From: Lingula anatina
Taxonomy: Eukaryota; Brachiopoda; Lingulata; Lingulida; Lingulidae
Reading direction: 5' to 3'
Assembly (NCBI RefSeq): GCF_001039355.2
Contig: NW_019775507.1
Coordinates: 282,418 to 343,833, forward strand
Length of the DNA stretch: 61,416 nt
In this document: positions 40,202-52,737 of the stretch, one piece after another
Layout of the letters: each line of letters begins with the position of its first letter
Position numbering within the stretch: the first letter of the stretch is position 1
The notes under the pieces: generated by a model
Told to the model about the DNA's origin: nothing
Databases searched by the model: none
Seen by the model: the letters and a program-made list of their open reading frames with translations, nothing else
Program-made: the position numbers and the translations under genes

Positions 40202-43200
40202 TTAGAACAGCTCTGGATGTTCTAGAATATATTTTAACACAATCCAAGCAGCACGGCCGATTTTATAAAAAGTGTTCTTCCAGCACTTTGACTCGCACAC
40301 CCGAACCCGAGCGGCCGGGCCCTCCCAGGAACGAATTTGTTCAATTGCATCTGCGATGATTAACTTTCTCTGAGCTTCATCCACGTCTACATCTGGGGTG
40401 CTGCGTGTTAGGAGATCTTTTGTCTCCTGAAAGAAATGTTAACTAAAATAAAAAAGTGACTTTTTTTTTTGGAAATGCCAATATTTTAAGTTTTTAATGT
40501 AAACGAAGAAGGACTGATGATAAAGATGGTTATTGGAGGGACAGAAAAGGCGGAGGTTAAAGCTATATAGAAATCTAGAACATATTGCTGCTGTAGACAA
40601 CAAAAGCAAACACTTCTTCACTTGAAAGACTTTTCTTACACTGTTACCAAACTCCCATAAATAGATGAAAAACAAACAAACAAACAAACAAACAGAAACT
40701 TACATCTGATTCTGCTACAAGATGATGTCTTTCTTTGTCGTCCTTGTTGTTTTTGTCCATCTCAGGCGTGCGACTGCACTCCTGGGTAACCGCAGAAGAT
40801 CCTGCGTTAGGCAAGTCTTCCTTGCCTCCTTGTGCAACCTCTAAATAGTCCTCTAGGTTCGGCTCATCCTCTGGTTCAGGCAAGTTTTCTCCTTGTTCAG
40901 GTGAGCCTTCGCGTTGCTCCTCTTTGGTTTCTTCGGCTACTTCAATCTGCGGTTCCTCTTCCTTAGTTCTGTCATCTGCTTTGGGTGCGTTTTGGCACTG
41001 ATCTTCTTTAACAACAGTGAAGACTGAAGCAGACGTGATCTCCCAACCCAGCAGATCTGTGGCCTTATTTTTCTGGGTGACAGCTTCAACAGTTGGAAGA
41101 TTATAATCTCTCTTCTCTCCCTCGTCTACTTCCTCAGTCTGTCTCCCTGTGTATTCTCCGTCTGGTTTGCCACTCTGGTCCTCTTTCTGTACAGCAGCCT
41201 CCAGTTCAGGCTCTTGAGCAGCTACATCGACGGCGGAAAAAAGAGACAGTCCTCCCCTGTCATCTTTCACTTCTTCATTTCCGCCACTCTGTTGTGTCGC
41301 AGTAGTCTCCGTCTCGAGCATGACCTGGTCTTCCCTGCCTTTTTCTGAAGAGGGCAGAGTTGGCTGTTCAGCTGACGGGGCAGCAGGTGCAACATCTTTT
41401 GTGTCTTCAAAAGAACTGTCGGCACATATTCCAGAATCGTTGATCAAATCATCTGTTGTTTCGGCACTGTCAGTGTCGGAAACAACCGCAACATCGTCGA
41501 AGATATCTTTACAGTCTTCAAAGACTTCATCGTCTTCATCTTCGTGCGACTGGTCTTTTATTTTCCTTAGAATTCTCTCATAGTAATCCTCTTGTGGCAA
41601 TTGCCGGGAGAAATGCATGCGCATAGCACGCGCCCTTCGCACGTTGTTGTCTACAAAATTAGGAGGAAAAGTTTTTCATTAATAGTATAAAATAATATTT
41701 GAATTAACGATATCATGTAAACTTATTCCATTTAACGATTGTAATATACCGGTAGGGCGAAACGAATCAGATGAAAAAAAATTAGCAAATGTTTTAACAA
41801 ATTACATGGTTTAAACAACAAATGAAAGCGCATTCCAGAACAAAACTGAACAATTTTAGAGTAGATAGATACTAGGCATATCTAACTTAATTTAACAGAC
41901 AACCTTGGTGGCAAAAATGCAGGTCACGCAGTGTAATGTCACAACAATCAAAACAACAATATCGAGGTTTTTCTTAGTACACTCTAGATAAAAATAAACA
42001 AAAAATACTGCACTTTTCTAACATTTATCCATGGTTTACTTATTTTTACCTTGTTGTTTACATGACCAGATTAGCTTCACTAAAGTCAGTACAATAAAAT
42101 AAAGCAGCGAACGCAATCAATATCTTCATACCAGATCTTAAGAACTTACCATAAGCTATTTTCCTCTTGGCGCAATAAACAACCAACCCCTGGGCCAAGA
42201 AGCAGAATCCCCAGGCTAAAACCACCAGACCGTCATGTATTGGGTCACCATTGAAGCGGGGGAGGCGCACGTAGATGTCAGTCACTTTTTCTCCTGTCTT
42301 CTTCAAAACATAATAGACAAGTGCTGGAAAAAAGGAAAATACGTTCTTCCTGTATGGATAACGCAAGCGTAAGACGGCAACTGTAAAATAGCATGTAAGA
42401 CTCACCAGACATTGAAAAGATATATTCAAGGTACTATTTTTTATGTACATTGTCAAAATTTTTTCGATTTAATTGCTTTTAAAACCGTTTTAACTAGCAT
42501 TATATATAGGGTATTTTATTATATACCTACCGTTCGCCGCTTTGATGTTCAAGTTTTGATACAGGTATGTTGTAAGCCTATTTCCAAGGTGCATCCCATC
42601 GTGATAAGCCGTTGAAAGTGTATCTGCAACTTTCCAAACGTAGTCGACAGAACCTTGCAAAAAGTCCAGTGTTGGTTGCAGAAAGCATTTGCTGAATGTC
42701 TCTTGGATATTTTCTAGAATCTCATTGGCCACTGCCGCCACATCAAACCCTGTCTCGCACATTCTCCTCAAGGCAGGTATCTTGGCGTAACCTTTGCACA
42801 CTTTATCTCTATACGTTTCTCGCGTGAAGAGGCGTGCGGCGGCTTCAGAAAACATGCCATAACCCTCAGCCAGGGTGGAGACGATGTGTGACGGATATGC
42901 CGACGCCTGGAAGAGCAGCGTGCATGCACTTTTGGCATACCAATTGGAATGGCCTCTACATTTTCGTTCTGCGGGAGACTCGGGGACGAAGTAGCGTCGC
43001 ACGCGAGTGATCCCATTCTCGATCTGTCCAAGAAAACTTTTCCTGAATAAGCCCAAGGCATTTTCCAGCGAGGTTTTTCCAATTTCAACAAATTCCGCAG
43101 TATTTTTGACTAGAAATAAAAATGAAAGTACCATCAATTTTCAGTTGTTTAGCGCCAGATACCTGCCTTGAGCGACAGGAAGATGTTTCGCCAATTTTAA

Positions 43201-44526
43201 AGCTACCTGAACAATTTTGCAAGTGATTTTGTCTCTTTCTAAATCCATACTAGGCTAAAAGATGAAACACATAACCGGTCAAAACACTTTCTATAAGATT
43301 CATCTTACCTATCGCCGCTGTGAAAACATGAACTTTGTAGAAACCATTATTGATGACATTCTCAATCTGTTCTTGAAAACCTTTCCTGAATAAGCCGAGG
43401 GCATTTTCCAGCGAGGCTTTTCCGATTTCAGCAAATTTCGCAGTATTTTTAACTAGAAAGAAAATTATATTAACATTAGTTTTCAATTACTTTAAAATTC
43501 ATAGCGACACAAAGTAGTATCGTCAATTTTAAAGGTATCTGAAAAATTTGCAAGTAATTTTGTCTCTTTCTAAATCTATACTAGGCTAAAAAATGAAACG
43601 CATAATCAGTCAAAACACTTTCTATGAGACTTATCTTACCTATCGATGTTGAGAATACATGAACGTTGTTGAAACCATTATTGATGGCAGTCTCAAAACT
43701 TTGTGTGAAAATCCAATAACGACTTTGACTCATGTTTCTAATATCGTTGATGGTTTCGATCACGTGTTGATGAAACATATAGGCTACACACTTCAAGTAA
43801 GTTGCATTCCACCGATGGTGGGGACCGCCTGAAATTATTTCATCAAATAAAAAGGCTTACAATGGCATTATTTTGTTATTTAACATTTTAGCCCTTATTT
43901 GCTGTTTTGCCTACCGTCTTTGATGAAAATATCACAGTAAATAAATTTTGTATGTTATTAAGTTTGAATTTCTAAAATTAAAAAGCGCTCACCGTCGCCA
44001 GATATCTTTGATCTATCAAATGTGTCTTTGGAAAGGCTCAAAGAAGGTGATGTTTCATTATTTTCTTGTTTCACCACATCTTTTGGAGGCAGTAACAGAT
44101 TGTAGTTTTCCCTAATTTCTCTCATAGATATCTTTTGATTTAAGACATCTGTCGGACTACCGAGTCCAGAGGCTCTCAGGGAAACATTGATATGTAAGAA
44201 CACGTTAGTTTGGTCACCGGTGGTTCTGTAACAGAGTGTAAACATTCATGAAGGAACGCACAGACCTACGTGCAAAAACGCAAACATTTGAAAAGAAGTG
44301 TTTGCCAGCTATTTCTCTGTAAATTTTCTACTAGAATGCTGACATTCTGTAAGGCGTAAGTAACACATAAGTTATGAATAACCACTTCTTTTTTTACATT
44401 TGCTTATATGAAAGGAAACAATGCACAAACGTTGTCTACTTACCTGTCGTTATTTAGGTGAAAATGTAATATGAATAAACCAAGCAAACTCAGTAAAATA
44501 CAAAAAAATAATCGTAAGATCGACAT
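40202..44526 (-). CDS. Unrecognised single-pass membrane protein, 857 residues, eight exons
   Basis: Exons (minus): 44526-44444, 44225-43993, 43828-43640, 43452-43309, 43109-42531, 42323-42150, 41650-40704, 40426-40202; GT-AG, in frame, 2574 nt. In order: a hydrophobic start MSILRLFFCILLSLLGLFIL (signal peptide or anchor); a lumenal/extracellular part to about residue 440 with possible N-glycosylation at NVS, NET and NAT and paired cysteines (FVPESPAERKCRG, KSACTLLF, RRMCETGF); a repeated segment KNTA-x-F-x-EIGK; one clear span about 441-462 (DGLVVLAWGFCFLAQGLVVY) followed by Cys-Ala-Lys-Arg-Lys; a long Glu/Asp-rich disordered tail (about 470-783); and a final 75-residue exon with a compact C-terminus ending WIVLKYILEHPELF. 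I do not recognise the family. The charge pattern puts the acidic tail in the cytosol. Confidence 0.8.
43110..43800 (-). repeat. Tandem duplication inside the 40202-44526 gene, exons plus intron
   Basis: The exon at 43452-43309 and the first third of the exon starting at 43109 encode KNTAKFAEIGKASLENALGLF and KNTAEFVEIGKTSLENALGLF (27 of 34 positions equal over the longer alignment). INNGFYKVHVF at the end of the first recurs as INNGFNNVHVF in the preceding exon. The introns between are also similar (tctctttctaaat, actaggctaaaa, caaaacactttctat), at an offset of about 331-343 bases. Confidence 0.88.
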
Positions 44527-45305
44527 TATGTAAATATATGTCTTCGCATTTCCATTTTGACTTTGTAACTACGGAAATACTGTGACGTCACATCACTTAT
44601 GACGGCACAATCATTTTCCAAGACGTGACGTTTCTGCTAAGTGACGTTGTATAGTTTCAGTCCAAAGGACGCATCATCATATCTTTGGTTTTATTTATAT
44701 ATATGATCTAAAAGTAATACTTTCTCTTGAATACCAATGAACGCTGTGGTTGGGATGTGGCACTCATGTGTAATCAATTCATACGCTTTAAATAGTGGAA
44801 AACATTGAACAAGGCTGTAGAACCAAGACCTATCGGTGATTTATTATGCATGTTTAATTTATCAAAATTACAGATATCGAAACCATTCACTATCACAGGA
44901 AGAGTGGTATAAGAATAGTATACAAAAAGTTTATATAACTATAAATCATTCCATTGTTTATTTTTTTTACAATAAAAGTCCAGTTTGTAAAATCTGCAGA
45001 ACATGATATTTCCTATACATAAAAAATCCATTTAAATATAGACCAATATTAAAACATTCTCATCGGCATCGGTAGGCTAGTTGCTTCCTTTCTTTCAACA
45101 GTTGTATTATTATTATTATTATAATTATTATTATTATTATAATTATTACTCAAAAATCAACAGAAATATTCCAATATACATGTAATAAAAGGAAAGTAGG
45201 ATAGATAATTAATAACAAGCCATGTGACATTAAAATAAATGATTAAAAAAATACTGCGACTAAATCAATTTTGGTCAAAGAAGGCCAGGATCCAGCCCAA
45301 AAAAC
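44527..45305. other. Spacer between two minus-strand genes
   Basis: Contains the presumed promoter of the 857-residue protein gene and the 3' end of the SPRY gene. A minus-strand AATAAA (44962-44957) lies about 345 bases after the SPRY gene stop and could be its poly(A) signal. A TTA/ATT repeat spans 45107-45148. No gene seen. Confidence 0.55.
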
Positions 45306-47015
45306 CTATTGGCCATGGCCTGTAGGTGGCGCACTTGCTGTAGATGTGGTCTGAGGCCCAGCCTGAGAATAACCAGGTGTAGTAGTGGACATGCCATTGT
45401 AAAGATCACTTGAGCGTCCATCTGCATCTCTTGTCTCTCCACCGTTGTTCTGTCTGTCTATATCGTCTTGTTCTTGCACGGCTTCATAACTTGGAGGCGC
45501 CTCGGCTCCGTACAGGATTTGTTCGCTTGGAACAGCTGCAAGAATAAAAGCAAAAGTTGCGTGAGTGTTAGTTCTTTTTCGTTTGGTGCATCAAATGATT
45601 TTAATATTAATGACTTTGGAAAAATTCGATTTAAATTGTGCAACTTGATTTGATTTCACCCTTTATCTGTGGGTTAGAATAAACAGATACCAACCCCTTC
45701 ATCTTACCCCCCAAAAAACTAAAAAAGTTTGAATATAAAAATAAATAAATAAATAAATAAATGAAGAATAAGATAAATAGAAAGACAAATGAATAAATAA
45801 AAAAAGTAAATTAGACCAATATCAGTTGAACATCATATGCAAGACATATTAACGAAGCAGCAGTAGGCTACTTCTGTAAACGTTCCCTCGCCTAGAACCC
45901 ACCCACATCTTTGTGTCGAATCCTGATGCTCCTTGCCAACAGAACGAAAAAATAAAAACCTACTATGATTGTACGGTGGGAGATCGCACTGCGCGCCCCC
46001 TGCTGTCTGAGAAACTGCAGCAATAGGAAGGTGCTCTGGCTTCAGGGTTGCAGGGTAGGTGCCGGGGTAGGTCTGGCCTTGGTATCCACCAGAGGCGAGA
46101 GGCATCTGTTGACCTGTATTTAAGCCAGCAGGGCCGGGATAAGGACCCAAAGACGCTGAAAAAAGATTAATAGATCGTGAATTTTAGACATATTAATTTA
46201 AAAGAAATAGTTTAAGGGGGGAATGCAACAGGAATAAAAAAGCTAAGACCTTTAATTTAAGATAAAATCTCCAACCTGCAGTCCTCCCTTAAAATAATTA
46301 TTTGAATAGTTAAAGCAAGGAGTTATAGGCCTAATACTATAAAACTAAATAAACAAAAGAGTGATTACAAAAGACATTTAAACGGATATCGGATTCACAT
46401 CCGCTGCTTGCATAAAACCATTACTCACCTTTCCCAAGGTAGCGCATTCTCACTAATCCCATGGGGTGGTTCACACTAACCATAGGGTAGAGGGTGTGTC
46501 CCGTCTTTTGATAGGTGAAAGCCAGGCCCCAGTACACGCCACCATCCGTACCAAAGGCCACGGTGCACGTGTCCGTATTCACGTACATCAGCACCTTGTC
46601 TGGGATGGCCGTGTTCAGAGCGGCGGAGGGGTAAGTAGACTGTACCTTCCCCTCGCGGATGGTCCGTCTTCTGACCATGTCCCAACCCCAGGACAGATCA
46701 GTGTGACCAACCAAGCTGACCAGTCCTTGGCTGTCCAAGGGCGCATCTTTGGTCGCAACACCTATAATTAAATAAATGGTATGGGTTGCAATGCCTGAAT
46801 ACAGATATAATACCGTGTTTGAATTAGGCCCGAAATATTCTACTAGTATAACGGTTTTTGCGCCTGTTTTAATAAGCCTGGACGCCAAACTGAGACATTT
46901 TAAAGTGATTTTACACAAAATTTACCTTAGCTGATTTTTCGTAGACATAAACCTTTAAAAAAGTGAATAAAGAAAGATTTACATGATTAATAAGGCGTTC
47001 TGCTTCTTTTTTTTT

Positions 47016-47047
<32 letters not shown>

Positions 47048-49313
47048 TTTGAAAAACTTAATGAGAAAAGAACACATGTTTACCCAAACAGGCATTATAG
47101 CCTCGTTGATTGGTCGGCCAAATAAATTCGAAGACGTGTTTGCCCTCGGTCAAAGGTTTCCCTACCAAGACGCCGTGTGTACGCTTGATGGGCTGGTTGT
47201 ATGTTCTTACAATGGAAGTCCCGTCTGGCTGGATGGTAATGCCGTCCGAACACAGGGAGTAGTCGAATCCAACAGCAGGTCCCATAGAGTCAGTTTGAAC
47301 CGTGTATGTCCAATGGGGAGGCTGTTCTTTGGATGCTAGAAATAAGGGGTATGTTTTTAATGCATTTTTTTTCACAAAAAATAATGAGTCTTCATTGATG
47401 AACTTGAATAGCCGACATCGTTAAGTCGGCATTGCGTTATCGGTGAACGAGCTCAGCGATTTCCTCACAATGAATGTACTTGGCATACCTCAGTGGTTTA
47501 TTGTTACTACTGGAAATGATATTCATCGCCAAGAGAGTCACAATTTAGTTTCATACAAATAACTTTAAAAATACATGTATGTGCATCGCCATGCGACTAT
47601 TTCTTATTTGTCAAACGCAATGTACCTGTACGTAGTCGGCTAAAATTCTTAACACTTTGTGAAGACCGATTTTTGAATTCAGGCGTTTGGGAGAGTTCTC
47701 TAATTATAATTGATATGTTTTAATCTGAGAGATAATACTAGGGCGCCCTTCAACATACACTTTTGTTGGCGTTGTGTGCCGTGAAGCCACTGTTACACCT
47801 GGTTTTCGGAGGCTTGGAGAACGAAATTCTGCCCACTACGCCCCCTTCGAAGTTAATACGTCAGTCTAAACTAACTTTAAATATATTACAGCCTTTTCAT
47901 TTATTACACGTTTGTGAGCGAAGGACAAAGATCATCCTCCAAGCAGTTGCAGCTCGCTGTAACAGGGGCTTTAGTTTCAGATCCGATGCAGGCCAGATTC
48001 TTCATATTCAAAAGTTTCAGTTTGTATACCTCTGGAGATTTGAGAATAAACATCAGACCTAAAGCTCAGGTACTTGACTTCATGTGCCAAAGAGTTTACA
48101 TATCAGCTAGCAGAAATATCCAAAATCAGACAAAGATTAAAAACATTAATTACATTGTGATTCATTTTGTCCAGTATTTAGAATGTCACTACTTCACCAT
48201 ATATTTATCTAAAAATGTATTAAAAAAAAAAAAACAACAAAATGCACAATAGAAAATTTTTGAAGTGAACAAGGTTTGGAAGATGTTATAACACGATCGT
48301 GCAGATCTACGTTTCACTTACCCACTTTTCTCTTCCCTCTGTTCTTGCAGACACAATAGGCGATGATAGTAGTGATCACGCCAACAACTACAAGTACTGA
48401 ACAATAGATGACCCACGAACAACAGTTGAGGAATCTGCAGAACACAAATGTTGAATTACTTTTTCTATACCAGTACAGCTAGTGGTGATAATGAAGTCAT
48501 GAAATAAGAGCTAGTTATCAATCTTTGCAATTTATCAGTAATAACTGCATTATTTTCTCTTTGATACCAAATCATTTGGAAATGTTTACATCAATAAAAC
48601 AAATATATTAAAAGACGCAATTCATATAATTCATTTTATCTATAATTTATTTAAAGAGCATTAAGAAATGAATATGTTGGTTCGATAACTTACATGTGAG
48701 CATAAATCCACTCATTTTGTGCATTCACCACTGAAAAATAAACACATTTTATAACTGGCAAAGAAGTTCGAGTCACAATCAGAAGACGGGCGTTTTCTAT
48801 AGTGATGCTTGCTGCACGACCTCCTTGCTTACTACGCTGTGCAAATATTGCGCAAGCAATGGCTTATATGAGAAGTCGATATTGTAGGTTCTTCTCCTGC
48901 ATCATGTTCTGGTTAGATAAGTAATTGGTGTACTTTCTACTTTGTCTCATATTTATTATTATCAATTCTAAAGAAATTCTGTTTACTAGAAGTACCTGTC
49001 ATTGTCATAAGTTAAAAAATTCAGTTACCTCGAAATTATCAGTTCTTAAACTGTTTTCACAAGAATCGGTTATATGATACAAGAAAAGTGCAGAATGTTG
49101 AAAATAAAGAATTATACATAAAACTACCCCCCATCCCCAAGCTAATGATATTTAGTAAATAAAATACATAATACTAAAATGTTGCAGAGAGCCTCTGGCG
49201 TGAGGATTGTTTCAACAAATCATGTTATGAAGATATGCCCAGAGCACGTACAACTTGAAAACGAGCTTACCTGATAAAGTGGCAATGAAAACTCCAGCTG
49301 ACAAGAGACACAT
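45306..49313 (-). CDS. Transmembrane protein with cytosolic SPSB-like SPRY domain and PY-motif tail, 399 residues
   Basis: Exons (minus): 49313-49271, 48730-48694, 48434-48322, 47335-47084, 46761-46429, 46155-45964, 45535-45306; 1200 nt, all joins in frame. Signal peptide about 1-18; short ectodomain QNEWIYAHIFLNCCS; span about 34-56 (WVIYCSVLVVVGVITTIIAY, then CVC) followed by KNRGKRK, so the rest is cytosolic. Residues about 70-259 form a B30.2/SPRY domain of SPSB type: GVATKDAPLDSQGL, LVGHTDLSWGWDM, LYPMVS, VRMRYLG. No SOCS box follows. The tail (260-399) is Pro/Gly/Gln-rich with LPPY and PPSY, known binding sites for Nedd4-type WW domains. A short Cys-rich ectodomain, one span and a PY tail resemble Shisa/WBP1-type adaptors; the inserted SPRY does not. 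Suggested role, by inference only: membrane adaptor linking a SPRY ligand to a HECT ubiquitin ligase. Confidence 0.85.
46995..47050. repeat. Long T-rich tract in SPRY gene intron
   Basis: Runs of T with single C interruptions, 34 bases from the donor of the 47335-47084 exon. Because the gene is on the minus strand, the transcript is A-rich here. Confidence 0.85.
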
Positions 49314-49561
49314 TTTATTATCTGAACGAAAATATCCGTTGAAATCAGTCAGACAGAGCGCCACTCTCTAGTTAGCCATGTTGTTGATGAAGCGAACCGA
49401 ACGCAGCTGATGGCTCACATTCGTGTTGAAGTTCAGTGAAGCGTATTGACAAATTTACTTAAATTAAGTACAAATTCACACAGTGACCAGGCGACCGTAT
49501 AAATATTGGAACTGTATGGCATCTTGTGTATATTGTAGCACTGATGTTTAGTGAACGCTTA

Positions 49562-49585
49562 TTAGTATTATTATTATTATTAGCC

Positions 49586-49630
<45 letters not shown>
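49562..49630. repeat. (ATT)n microsatellite
   Basis: Uninterrupted TTA units from about 49588 to 49630, with a gcc-interrupted left part. Confidence 0.95.
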
Positions 49631-50095
49631 GCTGATGTCTCATTTAAGCAAATCATGGTCTTCTCCTATAACACCTCTCTTCTTATAGTCATAGTGGTAG
49701 AACCCTAAGAAGCAGTGATGTCATTTGATGGACAGAGACAGTATATGTATCTTTTCTGACTTATAATTCTTTCTTTTTCTTTCCCAATCAAGACTTTCTT
49801 AAAACACCCCTATTTTATTCTTACGTTTTACGAATTTTAATATCCATTAACGTAAATATTTTATATTTGCTTAAATTAAATTGCTTCAAGTCCAAGAGTT
49901 CTAGAAAGGTGCCAAAGTTAAATATAAAAATTGATAATCAGAAATAGTATTTGAATTATATTTCTATAATTTTATTTTAGTTATTTATTTTTTGTGACAA
50001 GTTTCGGATATCACGTATTCCTAAATATGCAGTAAATAATGTTTGACAATTTGTCATTGTATATGTGAAAACAAGCTTTTAATTAAATCAACTTT

Positions 50096-50096
<1 letters not shown>

Positions 50097-50143
<47 letters not shown>
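50097..50143. repeat. 47-base poly(A) run
   Basis: Pure A from 50097 to 50143, then gaagaagaataagaat. It follows a repeat that recurs at about 52585, so it may be the tail of a retroposed sequence; microsatellite growth is the alternative. Confidence 0.95.
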
Positions 50144-50145
<2 letters not shown>

Positions 50146-52737
50146 AGAAGAATAAGAATATATACATGTATCTTTTTGTATTTTGATTAATTTATTTTAG
50201 TAGTAGGCCCCTATTTTTTGTTGAAGGGCAAAAGAACATTTTTAATGGGATGTAAAATTTTTGACACAGTAACTTGCTTTGAAGTAGAAACCCAGCAAGC
50301 TGGAGGATTTTTTTCTCAATTTTAGGCCTAAACATACAATAAAAGACATAAAAGCCTTGCTGAGTGTGACCTGTAATAACATTTTTAAATGTCAAATTTG
50401 CTGTTACCTAATCACCACGTCAGTGGTGCATTCAATTACAATAAACAATCGTTCATTTTTTATTAAATCACTGCAATTCAAAAGATTCTGGAAAATACAG
50501 AACCTATTAATTTGACATTAAATCCTATCACATTAAGTCAAGACATAATTGCTATGCGCGATCACTTTAATATTTTGAAAATAATTTTATTGAGCATCAT
50601 GCAACTACAAAATGAACCATACATACAGGTATATGACATTGATAGGCCTATACCAAGGAGTTCAACCTTCTTGATTATACACACAACCCTGAGCGTATGT
50701 GAAAGCCCACCAACGTATTTATTGAGCAGTCGTGACCAGTTTCAGTAATAACCTCTCACCTAAAATGAGCCCTACCTGATGTAATTTGCATAAGAATAGG
50801 TTACTTGTCGCAATGTGAGCTGTCTTCCCGAATGCTTACTTGGCAGTTGGACACAGTCGGGTGTAGACCTAACAGAGCAGCTTGTGTGATGCAGTCACAA
50901 GGCCGAGCTTTCATAAGACGTAGAAGCAAATACATATGTTGGTGAGTATCACTATTTCTTCAATAACCACCGTCATTTAATGCTAAAGGCGCAGACGAGT
51001 GACAGAATATTTCCGACAAATATTTATAACATGAATCTTTGTACTACTATTTCCATTGTTACTTGTAGGCCCATGTCACTCAGAAAGGTAGAATTTATTT
51101 GTTACAATGCATTGAGACTCCAAATGTAAGGAATGAAAGGCGCACTCAACTGAGTTTTTGATAACCTAAGTTTGCTTGATTTTTTTCCCTGCGCTTTAAA
51201 GCTTTGGTTTAACATTTTGACAATGCTGATTTCGAATATTTTTGATCTAATTAAAAAAATTGTTTCAAATAAGACTTGGGTATTCTGTTGTTGCTTTTAA
51301 AAAAATGACAGGTGCTCGAAGACATTTGTATAATTTGACTGACACGCGCACATGTGCATTTCGAGTCGTCTCCAATGTGCCGTATGTTGTCCATCCATTA
51401 CACGGTTCACTGTGTGAAAGCTTAATTGTACAACCAAATTATGTGCAATATATTTGTCATATTATTCCAAAAAGGAAAAATGGAAAAGAGATCTTTGTGC
51501 TGTTCTGAAATGTGTCAACATGTACTACAAGAAGTGTTATAAGTCTTTATTTCAAGATAAATATATAAAAGGTCGGAGTAATACCCCCCTTCATCCGCAA
51601 ATGAAAAGAGTTGTGTTATCAATGTTTCTTTTTTGCAAGAAAAATAGTTATATCATTAACTAATTCCAGATCATGACTATGGCGTAGGGCAACCTTAGTT
51701 TTTTTCGGCGCTAGCTGAGCCAGAACATCATACAAGTCAATAAACACGCACTCCATTTCAATTATAACCTCTGTGATATTACATGCATTGTTCATATGCC
51801 TGTCCGTTTAGTCTGGTCATTTTCTATTTTCAGAAGCTCTACGAGATTCTGCAGAGCATGCGCCTACAAGCAACCTATGATGCCTAGCCTCTGTGTCACA
51901 CCCAGGAACCCCACGCTCTTTCCTGCTTCTATAATGTGAAAACTGAATAAATATTTATGTAAAACGGCGTTTTTTGATGAAATTATCATGATGGTAGTAA
52001 TGACATGGTGAAATGAGTTGTTTTATTTCGTGTTTGAGGATTTTCAAATTCAATCTGGCCTGTACATAATGTCTGAATGTTTATGTTATTGACGTTTTCT
52101 GTGGTACGTAAAAATATCTAAAATTGAAACAGTTGTAAATGATATAACAAAGACACCGGGTAATTTGTAAATAATAAAAATTGCGCATTCCTGCGGTTTT
52201 AACACACTAAAAGAAAATTACTAAAACAGTTTTTTAACAACCTACATTTATAGTTTAAAAATGTATAAATTTACAATCGTGCTTTTGAAAAATTCACTTT
52301 GAATTTTTAAATAGCATAAGGGAATTTGACATGCTGGATTCAATTTTCCTATATTTTTAAATATAAGACTGGTCCATTTTCCACCCATTTCGGTTCCATA
52401 AATCGATTTATATTTGGTGACCTATTCTTCATATGAATATTTCATTTTGAAATTTAAACAGAAAAATGAAAAAGTGGGAAGATTCTAATGCAACCTAAAA
52501 CACTTTTTTAATGGCAACAGTTGAAAATTGCCTCTTCTAAATATTTTCAGGGTAGAATGTAGAACCCATTTTTTTCGGTTCTTTAGTATAGTACTTGAAT
52601 TATATTTCTAAATTCCTTCATATTTTTGTGGCCAGTTTCAGATTTCACATATCCTCAAATGTACGGTAAATAATTTTCATTAATAACAAATTGACGAGAA
52701 GCTTCAAATAGAATTGACTTGCCAACATTACACGCCC

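Noticed and set aside
41093-41583. Plus-strand Ser-rich open frames
   Set aside because: Antisense of the acidic Glu/Asp-rich exon of the 857-residue protein gene.
42531-44526. Assignment of the 857-residue protein to the CLCC1 chloride-channel family
   Set aside because: Only a short SPTDVLN resemblance near the N-terminus; topology (one clear span) and the rest of the sequence do not fit.
46466-46771. Plus-strand 101-codon open frame
   Set aside because: It is the antisense shadow of the SPRY exon on the minus strand.
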